Source: an uncultured Mollicutes bacterium
Lineage (GTDB): Bacteria > Bacillota_I > Bacilli_A > RF39 > UBA660
Length of the DNA stretch: 39,185 bases
Direction: 5' to 3'
Assembly: GCA_900543055.1 (NCBI GenBank)
Contig: UQQI01000009.1
Span: 1-39,185, forward strand
In this document: positions 26,271-33,582 of the stretch, piece after piece
How positions within the stretch are numbered: position 1 is the stretch's first letter
Layout: every line of letters begins with the position of its first letter
Notes under the pieces: generated by a model
Database searches by the model: none
Told to the model about the DNA's origin: nothing
The model's input: only the letters and a program-made list of their open reading frames with translations
Made by a program: the position numbers and the translations under genes

Positions 26271-26986
26271 TATATCACCTCACATATAATATCATCAAAA
26301 GTATCTTTTTGAGTAATAGTAATTTCTTTTTCTTTAGCCATTTCAAGTACTGCTAAAAAAGTTGCAACAACATATTCTTTAGAAACAACCGGAAAAAGTT
26401 CAAAAAAAGAAACTCTTCTCTTAGTCTTTAATAAATTTTTTATATCATGTCTTCTAGATGAAACACTTATCTCATTTACTGTAACCTTAGTCTTTAAAGG
26501 TTTACTTTCTATCTTTCTTTGATAATACTTTTGAAATGCCGAAATTAAATCATCTAATGAAACATCCACTTTTATTTCTTGAGTCTCATCTATATAATTC
26601 TTTATATTTTCAGGAGATTTTGTGTAAATATCTCTTCTTAATTCTTCTTTTTCGTGCAAAAGTTTAGTTATATCTTTATAAGCTTGATATTCTAATAATC
26701 GATTTACTAATTCTTCTCTAGGATCTAGTTCTTCATCTTCTTCATCTTCACTCTTATTATTAGGTAGAAGCATTCTAGATTTTATTTCTAATAATTCAGA
26801 AGCAAGTACTAAATATTCTGAAGAAATTTCTAAATTCATTTTTTCTTGTTCATTCAAAAAATCAAAATATTGTTTTGTAATAGAAACTATCTCAATATTC
26901 ATTATATCCATCTTACTTTCTTTAATAAGATGTAATAATAAATCAAGAGGTCCCTCAAAATCATTTATCTTAAATTCTACTTCCAT
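26270..26986 (-). CDS. scpA: Segregation and condensation protein A
   Basis: The 238-residue kleisin of the Smc-ScpAB complex starts 'MEVEFKINDFEGPLDLLLHL', with the typical N-terminal 'FEGPLDLLL' motif that binds the Smc neck; the C-terminal winged helix ('VVATFLAVLEMAKEKEITI') contacts the Smc head. The central part is acidic. The ATG at 26986 is preferred over an upstream ATG at 27007, because the latter overlaps the -10 box and would lie at the transcript start without a ribosome binding site. The gene leads an operon with scpB and the ADP-ribosyltransferase gene. It acts in chromosome condensation and segregation. Confidence 0.94.
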   Translation of the reverse strand: MEVEFKINDFEGPLDLLLHLIKESKMDIMNIEIVSITKQYFDFLNEQEKMNLEISSEYLVLASELLEIKSRMLLPNNKSEDEEDEELDPREELVNRLLEYQAYKDITKLLHEKEELRRDIYTKSPENIKNYIDETQEIKVDVSLDDLISAFQKYYQRKIESKPLKTKVTVNEISVSSRRHDIKNLLKTKRRVSFFELFPVVSKEYVVATFLAVLEMAKEKEITITQKDTFDDIICEVI

Positions 26987-27005
26987 AACATCACAACCTA
27001 TGCAC

Positions 27006-27011
27006 ATTATA
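27006..27011 (-). promoter_or_regulatory. Extended -10 promoter of the scpA operon
   Basis: The minus strand reads TATGGTATAATG, an extended -10. The predicted transcript start near 26999 lies inside the codons of the longer scpA frame, which decides the shorter start. Confidence 0.6.
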
Positions 27012-27033
27012 CCATATAGAAATAAAAATATGC

Positions 27034-27039
27034 TATAAT
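27034..27039 (+). promoter_or_regulatory. Extended -10 promoter of the MerR-like/RNHCP unit
   Basis: The plus strand reads TATGCTATAATG, divergent from the scpA promoter with about 25 bases between the two -10 boxes. Transcripts from it would have a leader of about 65 bases containing the MerR-type site. Confidence 0.5.
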
Positions 27040-27059
27040 GATGTAAATAAATATTTATG

Positions 27060-27090
27060 TTGACTCTCCCCTTAAGAGTAGTTTTACCAT
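27060..27090 (+). promoter_or_regulatory. Possible MerR-type operator-promoter with a 19-bp spacer
   Basis: TTGACT (27060-27065) and TACCAT (27085-27090) are 19 bases apart, the stretched spacing of MerR-controlled promoters, and the inverted repeat ACTCT-N7-AGAGT (27063-27079) lies at the -35 end of the spacer. The -10 match is weak (4 of 6), and the AAAGGAG site follows only about 8 bases later, so this is tentative. Confidence 0.35.
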
Positions 27091-27110
27091 ATAACCGAAA
27101 GGAGATTATT

Positions 27111-27251
27111 ATGTATCAAATAGGAGAATTTTCATATCTTGCTGAAACAACAATTAAGACAATTAGATACTATGATATAATTACAATACTTATGAATACA
27201 GAAGAAAGTAATTCTAGACCATATAAATATTACTATAGAAAGGTAAAATAA
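27111..27251 (+). CDS. MerR-type DNA-binding domain, truncated (46 residues)
   Basis: The ATG follows a GAAAGGAG site. The product 'MYQIGEFSYLAETTIKTIRY' is the winged helix-turn-helix start of MerR regulators, but the 'GYRYY' block that normally follows is degraded to 'RPYKYYYRKVK' and the protein stops there, without the coiled-coil dimerisation helix or effector domain. MerR proteins are usually 110-280 residues. It may be a remnant or a stand-alone DNA-binding peptide. The longer upstream frame from 27057 is not supported by a ribosome binding site. The next gene starts after a 1-base gap, so the two are co-transcribed. Confidence 0.6.
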   Translation: MYQIGEFSYLAETTIKTIRYYDIITILMNTEESNSRPYKYYYRKVK

Positions 27252-27252
27252 A

Positions 27253-27555
27253 ATGAAAAGATTTAATGAATTAGATGAAGGATTTATTTGTAAACATTGT
27301 GGAAAAGAAGTATTACCCCTAGGTTACTCATCAAGAGATCATTGTCCATATTGTTTATACTCAATACACATAGATATTAATCCAGGAGATAGACAAAATA
27401 CATGTCTCGGTATGTTAAGACCTATTGGAATAGAAAAATATAAAGATACTTATAAAATATTATATAAATGTGAAAAATGTAATAAAAACCATAAAAATAT
27501 CATCGCTAAAGATGATGATATGAATGAAATAATAAATATTTCTAAAATAAATTAG
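27253..27555 (+). CDS. RNHCP-domain zinc protein
   Basis: The 100-residue protein has the RNHCP domain: 'ICKHCGKEV' (CxxC), 'SSRDHCPYCLYSIHID' (variant of the name-giving RNHCP motif), 'NPGDRQNTCLGMLRPIGI' and a second 'YKCEKCNKNHKN' CxxC pair. These cysteines and histidines probably bind one or two zinc ions. The biochemical function of the family is not established. Start and stop fit a compact two-gene unit with the MerR-like fragment, ended by a strong terminator. Confidence 0.85.
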   Translation: MKRFNELDEGFICKHCGKEVLPLGYSSRDHCPYCLYSIHIDINPGDRQNTCLGMLRPIGIEKYKDTYKILYKCEKCNKNHKNIIAKDDDMNEIINISKIN

Positions 27556-27580
27556 TTCTCATAATTCTATGAGAACTTTT
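27555..27580 (+). terminator. Terminator after the RNHCP gene
   Basis: A 9-bp stem (GTTCTCATA / TATGAGAAC) with a 4-base loop is followed by TTTTATTA on the plus strand. It also faces the end of the minus-strand sortase remnant. Confidence 0.75.
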
Positions 27581-27581
27581 A

Positions 27582-28523
27582 TTATCCAATTAACTTTGCG
27601 TGTACAACTCTTCTTCCTTTATTATCATCTGTACATATAGACAAAGTAATAATCCTATCATTTTCATTTAACTCTTCAGAAAAGTTAAATTTACTCTTTT
27701 CTTTTAACATATTTAAAAAATCTAAATATTCATTTTTATTATCATAGTTAGTTTGTAAATAAGAAGAATCAGGTTCACTATAATATACAGAAAACATTTT
27801 ATAAGTATATTTTCCATTTTTATTAGCAACTACTATATTATGATTAGATGTCTCAAACCACTTATCATTAAACATATTTGAAACACTACCAAATGAAGTT
27901 TTATTTATTAAATTATGTCCATAAAATATCGTATTAAAATCACTTAAATCACTATTATTTCTATAATCCATAAAAGTCCAACCACTACTATCATATGATT
28001 TATTTATGTTATGATTTAAATAAAACTCGTTATCATCACTTTTAACTATAGGATAATTAATATTAGTACTATCAACACTTATCCAAGAAACTATTTCTTT
28101 ATTAACTTTATACAATTCAGAAAAATCAATACTATTTATATCTTTTTTTCCATATATTCTAAATAAATTAGTCTATAATAAATTCTTCTCATTAGAGTTT
28201 TCACTACTAGATTTATTATCTTTTTTTCCTTTATAACACTATCATCACTAGAATCATTTAATTTTATCTTTACTTAGTTATTATTTGAACCATAAACATA
28301 AGTATACCCAAATATGCCAATTAAAAATACAAATATAACAACAAAACTTGCTGATGGGTCTCTTTGTAATCTCTTAAAAAATCGGTTTTTAATTTATAAA
28401 CATCTTTTCTATAAAAGAACAAAATGTATAAAAGTAATAGAAAAATCCTTTTGAAATAACTGAAAGTAAAAAGTAAAATCCTTTACTTGTAATATTACAT
28501 ATTTTTTTTAATATGTTTATCAT
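27582..28523 (-). pseudogene. Decayed class B sortase gene
   Basis: The intact C-terminal part (28115-27582) is a class B sortase: 'VSWISVDSTNINYPIVKSDD', histidine in 'FYGHNLINKT', catalytic cysteine in 'TLSICTDD' and arginine in 'GRRVVHAKL'. Upstream, the gene continues in pieces: an ATG at 28523 opens 'MINILKKICNITSKGF', then in another frame 'FFKRLQRDPSASFVVIF' gives the membrane anchor. Lesions seen are a frameshift before that anchor, TAA at 28274-28276, a one-base loss in the A-run at 28221-28227, and TAG at 28173-28175. The original start overlaps the upstream gene stop (ATGA), which supports the full extent. Sortases attach surface proteins to peptidoglycan; this copy cannot make a full protein. 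Confidence 0.85.
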
Positions 28524-28834
28524 AATATTTCATCATCTATTACTTTACTTTTTTTCGACTTTTTAATTTTATCCACTTTTTCTTTTTCAATGTAATTAGC
28601 AGAAAATGGTATAGTAAATACTCTAGTTTCAGATAAATCTCTCTCATCTTCAATACTATTTAAAAGTTCTTTACCTATAGATGTATCAACATTTGTATCT
28701 ATATTTGTAGATGTTGATGTAACACTCGAAATAGCACTTTGACTAGAAGCATTCTTTTCTATTTTATTTAATATTACTCCAGTTATAAATGAAAGAATAA
28801 TTATTCCAATAAAAATATAATATATTGTATACAT
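28520..28834 (-). CDS. Small membrane-anchored protein coupled to the sortase remnant
   Basis: This 104-residue protein has an N-terminal membrane helix ('YYIFIGIIILSFITGVIL'), a Ser/Thr-rich stretch and a charged Lys/Glu C-terminus. I do not recognise a family. The ATG follows GGTGATT, and the TGA stop overlaps the original sortase start by four bases (ATGA), so the two were translated together. It might have worked with the sortase, for example as a small assembly factor, but nothing in the sequence shows this. Confidence 0.6.
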   Translation of the reverse strand: MYTIYYIFIGIIILSFITGVILNKIEKNASSQSAISSVTSTSTNIDTNVDTSIGKELLNSIEDERDLSETRVFTIPFSANYIEKEKVDKIKKSKKSKVIDDEIL

Positions 28835-28933
28835 AAAATCACCATTTTCCTTTATTCTATTTATATTATAAAACTATATAATGTATATTTATAATAAAAT
28901 ATTCTTAAAAGTTGTAAATTTGACAAATAATAA

Positions 28934-29284
28934 TTAATCTTTTGGTTTAAATATTAAAGTAAAAATAAAAGAAAATATAATTGCAGCAGTTATACCAGTA
29001 GCAGTTAAATCAAACATTCCCATAAATATTCCCATTATACCTACACTATTTGCTTTTGCAAGCGCACCATGAATTAATGAATGTCCAAAACTAGTAATTG
29101 GTAATAATGCTCCACCTCCCACAACTTTTATAATATAATCATAAATACTAAAACAATCTAAAAATGCTCCAACTACTACTAAAATACTTGTTATATGTCC
29201 TACTGTTAACTTAGAGTTATCAAGGATTATTTGAGAAATTAAACATACAAAACCACAAAATAGAAATGAATTTATTAATAACAT
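28934..29284 (-). CDS. spoVAE: Stage V sporulation protein AE
   Basis: The 116-residue membrane protein has about four hydrophobic segments and the family sequence 'GGGALLPITSFGHSLIHGAL', close to SpoVAE of Bacillus (C-terminal SpoVAEb form). SpoVA proteins form the channel that moves dipicolinic acid and calcium into the forespore and out on germination. The ATG at 29284 shares one base with the spoVAD stop (TGATG) and has a GGAGGTG site inside spoVAD; a TTG three bases upstream is not needed. Last of the three spoVA genes here. Confidence 0.92.
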   Translation of the reverse strand: MLLINSFLFCGFVCLISQIILDNSKLTVGHITSILVVVGAFLDCFSIYDYIIKVVGGGALLPITSFGHSLIHGALAKANSVGIMGIFMGMFDLTATGITAAIIFSFIFTLIFKPKD

Positions 29285-30279
29285 CAAACCACCTCCAAAC
29301 TAATCGCATGACATATAGAATTAATATTTTCTTTTTGATAAACAAGTATTGGAGAAAATAATGCTCCTGTTGCTAAAAATAAAACTCTTCTCAACTTTTT
29401 ATTTTTCATCTGACTAAATATATAAGAAAATACAACTAAAGCACTGCATACTGGTCCACTTCCACCTGCATGAACATCTTTTTGTGTATTTATATCATAA
29501 AGCATTACTCCACAATCATTATAATTTTCTCCTAAACTTATTGAATAATGATTAAGCATATAATCTTTTACTATTTCTTTTCCATAAGCACCCAAATCAC
29601 CTGTAACAATCAAATCATAATAATCAGGACTTCTATTAGTATCTTTTAAATGTCTAAATAATGTATCTATTGCAGCAGGTGCCATAACTCTTCCCATATC
29701 ATTTACATTATTTTGAGAAAAATCTATTATTTTACCAAGCGTTGCTGATTCTATTCTTACCATACTTTTTTTATTAGAAAGCAAACAACTTGCTCCACCT
29801 GTTGCAGTGAAAGTAGAACTATTAGGTCTTGGTGCTCCATATTCAGTAGGAAATCTAAATTGCTTTTCACTACTTAAATTATGACTAGATACAATACAAC
29901 ACGCATTTTTTATAAAACCACCTTCAATAAAGTTAGAAGCAATAATCATAGAAAGAACACTACTACTGCAAGCACCATATACTCCTATAAAACTACTACC
30001 ATAACCATAAGTTCCATAAGTGGATGCAGTTATTTGATTTAATAAATCACCTCCAATTACTAAATCAATTTCATTCTTCGTCACATATGCTTTCTTGAGT
30101 AATAATTTCAAAGATTCTTTAACTAATTTTATTTCTGCTTTTTCAAATGATTTTTCTCCAAAATATAAATCATCATAACTCTTATCAAAATATTTTCTTA
30201 AAGGGCCTTTCTTCTCATAAGGACCACATATAGTACTTGTCTCATTTAAATACACATTCTTATAAAATATTGTTTTCAT
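29284..30279 (-). CDS. spoVAD: Stage V sporulation protein AD
   Basis: This 331-residue cytoplasmic protein has the thiolase-like fold of SpoVAD, with 'IGVYGACSSSVLSMIIAS' around the thiolase-type cysteine position and 'YGAPRPNSSTFTATGG'. Bacillus SpoVAD binds dipicolinic acid and associates with the membrane partners SpoVAC and SpoVAE. The ATG overlaps the spoVAC stop by four bases (ATGA) and has an AGGAGG site. Gene order spoVAC-AD-AE is conserved in spore formers. The length is close to the family norm of about 335 residues. Confidence 0.95.
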   Translation of the reverse strand: MKTIFYKNVYLNETSTICGPYEKKGPLRKYFDKSYDDLYFGEKSFEKAEIKLVKESLKLLLKKAYVTKNEIDLVIGGDLLNQITASTYGTYGYGSSFIGVYGACSSSVLSMIIASNFIEGGFIKNACCIVSSHNLSSEKQFRFPTEYGAPRPNSSTFTATGGASCLLSNKKSMVRIESATLGKIIDFSQNNVNDMGRVMAPAAIDTLFRHLKDTNRSPDYYDLIVTGDLGAYGKEIVKDYMLNHYSISLGENYNDCGVMLYDINTQKDVHAGGSGPVCSALVVFSYIFSQMKNKKLRRVLFLATGALFSPILVYQKENINSICHAISLEVV

Positions 30280-30719
30280 ATATTTCCTCCTAACAAATAT
30301 CTAATCATTCCAAAAAACCATGCAGAAACAACTCCATATAAAATAACAGAACCTGCAAGTTTAAACATATTTGAACCAACTCCATATATTGGTCCCTCTC
30401 TTTTATAATCCAAAGTACTACTAGTCATAGAATGAGCAAATCCCGTAATCGGTATTAATAAACCACATCTACATATTGTTACTAATTTATCAAAAAATCC
30501 AAGAGCCGTACAAAAACTTCCTACAAAAATATATATTACTATCATAAAAGTAGATGCATCATTCCTTGATAAACTAAAATTTAAACATAATAGTTCAATT
30601 ATTCCTTCGCCAATTAATCCAATAAATCCTCCAACTACAAATGCAACAATAGCATTCCATACTTTATTTTCTTTTGCATTATGACAGTCAGCTATTAAAT
30701 CATATTTAATATTTTTCAT
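30276..30719 (-). CDS. spoVAC: Stage V sporulation protein AC
   Basis: This 147-residue membrane protein has several helices and the family block 'GLLIPITGFAHSMTSSTLDY' followed by 'GPIYGVGSNMFKLAGSVILY', typical of SpoVAC, a membrane channel component that acts as a mechanosensitive pore for dipicolinic acid in Bacillus. A GGTGAT site precedes the ATG. First of three coupled spoVA genes. Upstream lies a possible forespore-type promoter and the terminator of the sigma factor gene. Confidence 0.95.
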   Translation of the reverse strand: MKNIKYDLIADCHNAKENKVWNAIVAFVVGGFIGLIGEGIIELLCLNFSLSRNDASTFMIVIYIFVGSFCTALGFFDKLVTICRCGLLIPITGFAHSMTSSTLDYKREGPIYGVGSNMFKLAGSVILYGVVSAWFFGMIRYLLGGNI

Positions 30720-30733
30720 ATAATCACCATTAA

Positions 30734-30762
30734 TAATTTATCCAAAATAAAAAAATACATAC
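30734..30762 (-). promoter_or_regulatory. Possible SigF/SigG-type promoter of the spoVA operon
   Basis: On the minus strand GTATG (30758-30762) matches the forespore -35 form G-H-A-T-R, and GGATAAATTA (30734-30743), 14 bases later, is close to the SigF -10 form GGNNANAMTW (one mismatch). The spacing is slightly short. It lies just after the terminator and 15 bases before spoVAC. In Bacillus spoVA is SigG-dependent. Confidence 0.35.
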
Positions 30763-30799
30763 AAAAAACTTAGAACTATAAATTTGTTCTAAGTTTTTT
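30763..30799. terminator. Terminator after the sporulation sigma factor gene
   Basis: A 14-bp stem (AAAAAACTTAGAAC / GTTCTAAGTTTTTT) with a 9-base loop, T-rich on both strands, overlaps the sigma factor stop and separates it from the spoVA operon. Confidence 0.75.
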
Positions 30800-31387
30800 T
30801 AATATTTTATTCTCATTTCTAGAAACTTGTACTTGGCTTATTCCTAATCTTTTAGATGTTTCTGTTTGAGTTAAATCTTCATAATATCTAGCTTTTATTA
30901 GTCTTTTCTCATTTTCTGATAATTTTTCTATTTCTTCACGCAAATCTAATTTTTCTGCATTTATATCATCAAAATATTTAAAATTATCAAATGAGGCATC
31001 AATTGATACTACTTCATCAGTTGAAATTAAAGCGTTTGTAATCATTTCTTCAGATACATCTAAATAAAGTGATAATTCTAGTGTTGTAGGTTCTCTTCCA
31101 AGTTTTTGTGTCATGACATCAATCACTCTTAAGATTTTTTTCTTTATGTCTATTAAATCTTTACTTATCTTTAAACTACTACACTCTCTTATATACTTGT
31201 TAACCTCTCCTACTATATAGTAATATGCATATGTTGAAAACTTAACAGAAACACTGGGATCATAATGTTTATAAGCATCAACTAATCCTAACATACCTGC
31301 TTGAAATAAATCATCATGATCAAATCTTTTAGGATATTTCGCAATTATACTATAAATAAGTCCTTCATAGTCTAAGACAGTATCCAT
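30776..31387 (-). CDS. sigF: Sporulation RNA polymerase sigma factor, SigF/SigG type
   Basis: The 203-residue sigma-70 family protein has region 2 ('DDLFQAGMLGLVDAYKHYD', 'VKFSTYAYYYIVGEVNKYIR'), region 3 and region 4 ('LTQTETSKRLGISQVQVSRN'), the last close to Bacillus SigF and SigG. It is about 50 residues shorter than those because it starts directly before region 2. A GGGAGG site precedes the ATG. It lies next to spoVAC-AD-AE as spoIIAC does in Bacillus, but no spoIIAA or spoIIAB lies upstream. SigF starts forespore gene expression; SigG follows it. The sequence alone does not decide between them, and the symbol is given by position. Confidence 0.82.
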   Translation of the reverse strand: MDTVLDYEGLIYSIIAKYPKRFDHDDLFQAGMLGLVDAYKHYDPSVSVKFSTYAYYYIVGEVNKYIRECSSLKISKDLIDIKKKILRVIDVMTQKLGREPTTLELSLYLDVSEEMITNALISTDEVVSIDASFDNFKYFDDINAEKLDLREEIEKLSENEKRLIKARYYEDLTQTETSKRLGISQVQVSRNENKILKKLRTNL

Positions 31388-31465
31388 TATCCTCCCTTCA
31401 AATAAAATATAAAACTACTTACTAATTAATTCAATATATTCGACAAAAGAAGAATAAAAATAAAA

Positions 31466-31487
31466 AAAATAGAGTAAAATCTATTTT
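31466..31487. terminator. Terminator after the 239-residue protein gene
   Basis: An 8-bp stem (AAAATAGA / TCTATTTT) with a 6-base loop, followed by T-rich sequence on both strands, overlaps the last codon of the minus-strand gene. Confidence 0.6.
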
Positions 31488-32205
31488 ATTTTTTTATTAA
31501 TTTAAAGTTTTCTTCTCCAAGTTCATCTTCTGCTAAATCAAGAAAACTTACATCTAATCCTATTCTTTTAGGATTTAATATTTCTAATAATTTTGGCATA
31601 ATATTTTCACCATTAATTGCTCTTCTTCTCAATTCATCTAATTCTTTATTTGACTTATGATAATCAGTTCTAAGAGTATCAATGTATTCATAAAATATAT
31701 CTTGATTTAATAATATCTTTTTCTTAAGTATATCAATTTTTTCTAATTCTCTTTTACAATTTCTCTTTTGTAATAAATCAAATCCAACTCTTGGAACACT
31801 TGCTAATAAAGTAATTGGAATAATTGCCGGAAACAATAATGATAAGTAAAAAGCAATCATCCCAGCTCTTTTAATATCATTATTAGAATAATCTATCATC
31901 TCATTAAATAAACGTCCTTCTTCAGAATCACACCTTTTAATTTTATATACGTCGTTTAAAATATCATTATATGCTTTTAAAGTACTAACAAAAGTTGTAT
32001 GTTTAATATTTTTTATTTCGTCTACTTTATTAACCATGAATTGAGTATTTGCTTTATTAAAATCTTCTAATGACTCATAATCTTCTCTATTTGGAATATC
32101 AAGATATAAAACCTCATCTTTATAGAATGATAATTCAAGTGCATTTGATAATTTAATGGCTTCTAAAAAATGTGCATCATCTTCTGACACAAAAAAATTT
32201 CCCAT
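31486..32205 (-). CDS. Unknown membrane protein with central hydrophobic hairpin
   Basis: I do not recognise this 239-residue protein. It has charged, helical ends and one hydrophobic region at about residues 117-137 ('AGMIAFYLSLLFPAIIPITLL'), long enough for a membrane helix or hairpin. The rest is rich in Glu, Lys, Asp and Leu, with coiled-coil character after residue 145. There is no signal peptide; both ends are probably cytoplasmic. A GGGAGG site precedes the ATG. It has its own terminator and lies between the sigma factor gene and dut; its link to either is not evident. Confidence 0.65.
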   Translation of the reverse strand: MGNFFVSEDDAHFLEAIKLSNALELSFYKDEVLYLDIPNREDYESLEDFNKANTQFMVNKVDEIKNIKHTTFVSTLKAYNDILNDVYKIKRCDSEEGRLFNEMIDYSNNDIKRAGMIAFYLSLLFPAIIPITLLASVPRVGFDLLQKRNCKRELEKIDILKKKILLNQDIFYEYIDTLRTDYHKSNKELDELRRRAINGENIMPKLLEILNPKRIGLDVSFLDLAEDELGEENFKLIKK

Positions 32206-32271
32206 AAGAACCTCCCTTATTTCTTTGTATATTCATTACTCCCCCAAAAACTTTACATATCATAACATAAA

Positions 32272-32297
32272 AAAAAATAGAAGTAAATCTATTTTTT
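32272..32297. terminator. Terminator of the nrdD-nrdG-dut operon
   Basis: A 10-bp stem (AAAAAATAGA / TCTATTTTTT) with a 6-base loop, with T-runs on both strands, overlaps the dut stop. Its core is nearly identical to the terminator at 31466-31487. Confidence 0.7.
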
Positions 32298-32750
32298 ATC
32301 AGTAGAACCAAATCCACCAGTTCTACCTCCTGTAGCATTATCATTATCAACAACCAAATACTTTTGGAAAACTACTTGTCCTATTACATCACCTTTTTTA
32401 ACTTCAATATCATGATCGCTACAATTGAAATATGAAAAGTAAAAATGTCCATCATTATCTGGATTACCATAATAATCACTATCAATTAATCCAACACTAT
32501 TAGCCATTAAAAAGCCTTTTTTTGGTCCACTACTTCTATTAAGCAATAGATAGCACTCATCTTCTTGACAATATGCTTTTAACCCTGTTGGTATGAGAGT
32601 TGGCTTACATCCAGGAGTAAACATAGGAATTGTAATATTCTCTGCTGCTTCTACATCATATCCTGCAGAATGAGCAGTTTTTCTTACAGGCAAATTTATA
32701 CCTTTATCTTCATATCCTTTTACTACTTCAAAACCTCTTAATCTACTCAT
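32289..32750 (-). CDS. dut: Deoxyuridine triphosphatase (dUTPase)
   Basis: This 153-residue trimeric dUTPase hydrolyses dUTP to dUMP and diphosphate. All five motifs are present: I 'HSAGYDVEA', II 'LNRSSGPKKG', III 'GLIDSDYYGNPDNDG', IV 'GDVIGQVVFQKY' and V 'GGRTGGFGSTD'. Its ATG overlaps the stop of the deoxyribosyltransferase-like gene (ATGA). It is the last gene of the operon with nrdD and nrdG, fitting joint control of dNTP supply: it removes dUTP and provides dUMP for thymidylate synthesis. Motif I lacks any insertion and the C-terminal P-loop-like motif V is complete, so it is probably active. Confidence 0.93.
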   Translation of the reverse strand: MSRLRGFEVVKGYEDKGINLPVRKTAHSAGYDVEAAENITIPMFTPGCKPTLIPTGLKAYCQEDECYLLLNRSSGPKKGFLMANSVGLIDSDYYGNPDNDGHFYFSYFNCSDHDIEVKKGDVIGQVVFQKYLVVDNDNATGGRTGGFGSTDKK

Positions 32751-33067
32751 AACTTTTTAACATCTCCTTTACTATAATATAAAACTCTTTTATTTAAAAA
32801 TTTAGCATACTCTATTTGATTCTTTGTAGAAGAACCAATATATTTATCTTTATCTATAACTAATACTAAATCACTTTGTCTAATCTTTTCTTTTTGTACA
32901 TAGTCTAAAATAATTTTATTTTCTTCACCACATAAAGGATTTTCCCCTGTCTGATTATAAACTAAAGGAGATAATACAATATACCCCTTTATAGACAATG
33001 AAACTTCTAACTCTCTAAAAATCTCTTCAAATCTTGTACTTCCAATTAAACAAATATTTGTATGCAT
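32747..33067 (-). CDS. Nucleoside 2-deoxyribosyltransferase-like protein
   Basis: The 106-residue Rossmann-like protein starts 'MHTNICLIGSTRFEEIF' and has 'QSDLVLVIDKDKYIGSSTKN' followed by 'QIEYAKFLNKRVLYY', the usual layout of nucleoside 2-deoxyribosyltransferase-like proteins. The catalytic Asp and Glu of the enzyme family are less clear than the fold ('DKYIGSST' and 'NQIEYA'). The ATG at 33067 with a GTGAT element upstream is preferred to a GTG at 33079, where the Shine-Dalgarno spacing is poor. Its place between nrdG and dut supports a role in (deoxy)nucleoside metabolism, perhaps base exchange or nucleotide sensing. Confidence 0.65.
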   Translation of the reverse strand: MHTNICLIGSTRFEEIFRELEVSLSIKGYIVLSPLVYNQTGENPLCGEENKIILDYVQKEKIRQSDLVLVIDKDKYIGSSTKNQIEYAKFLNKRVLYYSKGDVKKL

Positions 33068-33082
33068 AACATCAATCACATC

Positions 33083-33580
33083 CTAATCACAAAATAAAGT
33101 AACCTTACCACTCTTCTTCGTTTTTTTAACATCGATTACTCTTTGATTAGATGATCCCTTCCACTGTAAAGTAGGGTTATGTAAACTATCATCATATTGG
33201 CCATCTACCAAAACATCTATATAATCAAATACTTCTTTATTTCTTTCCATAATATCATCATATAGAAAACCACTCCAAACCCAAACTGTTTTTTTGGGAA
33301 ATTTCTTTTTAAACTCTCTAGCAAGCTCTATTGTACCATCAATATTTTTAGGATGCATAGGCTCTCCACCTAAAATAGAAAGCCCTGCAACATAATCTTT
33401 TTCGGATAATTCTAATACTCTATTTATTGTTTCATCTGTAAACTCTTTTCCGCCTTTAAAGTTCCATGTTTCTGCATTGAAACAATTTTTACAATGAAAT
33501 TCACAGCCTTGCATAAATATTGATACACGTACTCCCGGTCCATTAGAAATATCCATCTTTCTTATTTTATTATATCTCAT
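33083..33580 (-). CDS. nrdG: Anaerobic ribonucleotide reductase activating protein
   Basis: This 165-residue radical SAM enzyme has the cluster motif 'GCEFHCKNCFNAETW' (CxxxCxxC), 'GLSILGGEPMHPKN' (the GGE motif binding SAM) and 'KTVWVWSGFLYDD'. It makes the glycyl radical on NrdD by reductive cleavage of S-adenosylmethionine. It starts two bases after the nrdD stop, as in most class III operons. The sequence is full length, with no missing key residue. Works only under anaerobic conditions. Confidence 0.95.
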   Translation of the reverse strand: MRYNKIRKMDISNGPGVRVSIFMQGCEFHCKNCFNAETWNFKGGKEFTDETINRVLELSEKDYVAGLSILGGEPMHPKNIDGTIELAREFKKKFPKKTVWVWSGFLYDDIMERNKEVFDYIDVLVDGQYDDSLHNPTLQWKGSSNQRVIDVKKTKKSGKVTLFCD

Positions 33581-33582
33581 GT

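Noticed and set aside
27057..27110. An earlier ATG for the MerR-like fragment
   Set aside because: The extra residues do not match MerR proteins, and the only ribosome binding site (GAAAGGAG) fits the ATG at 27111.
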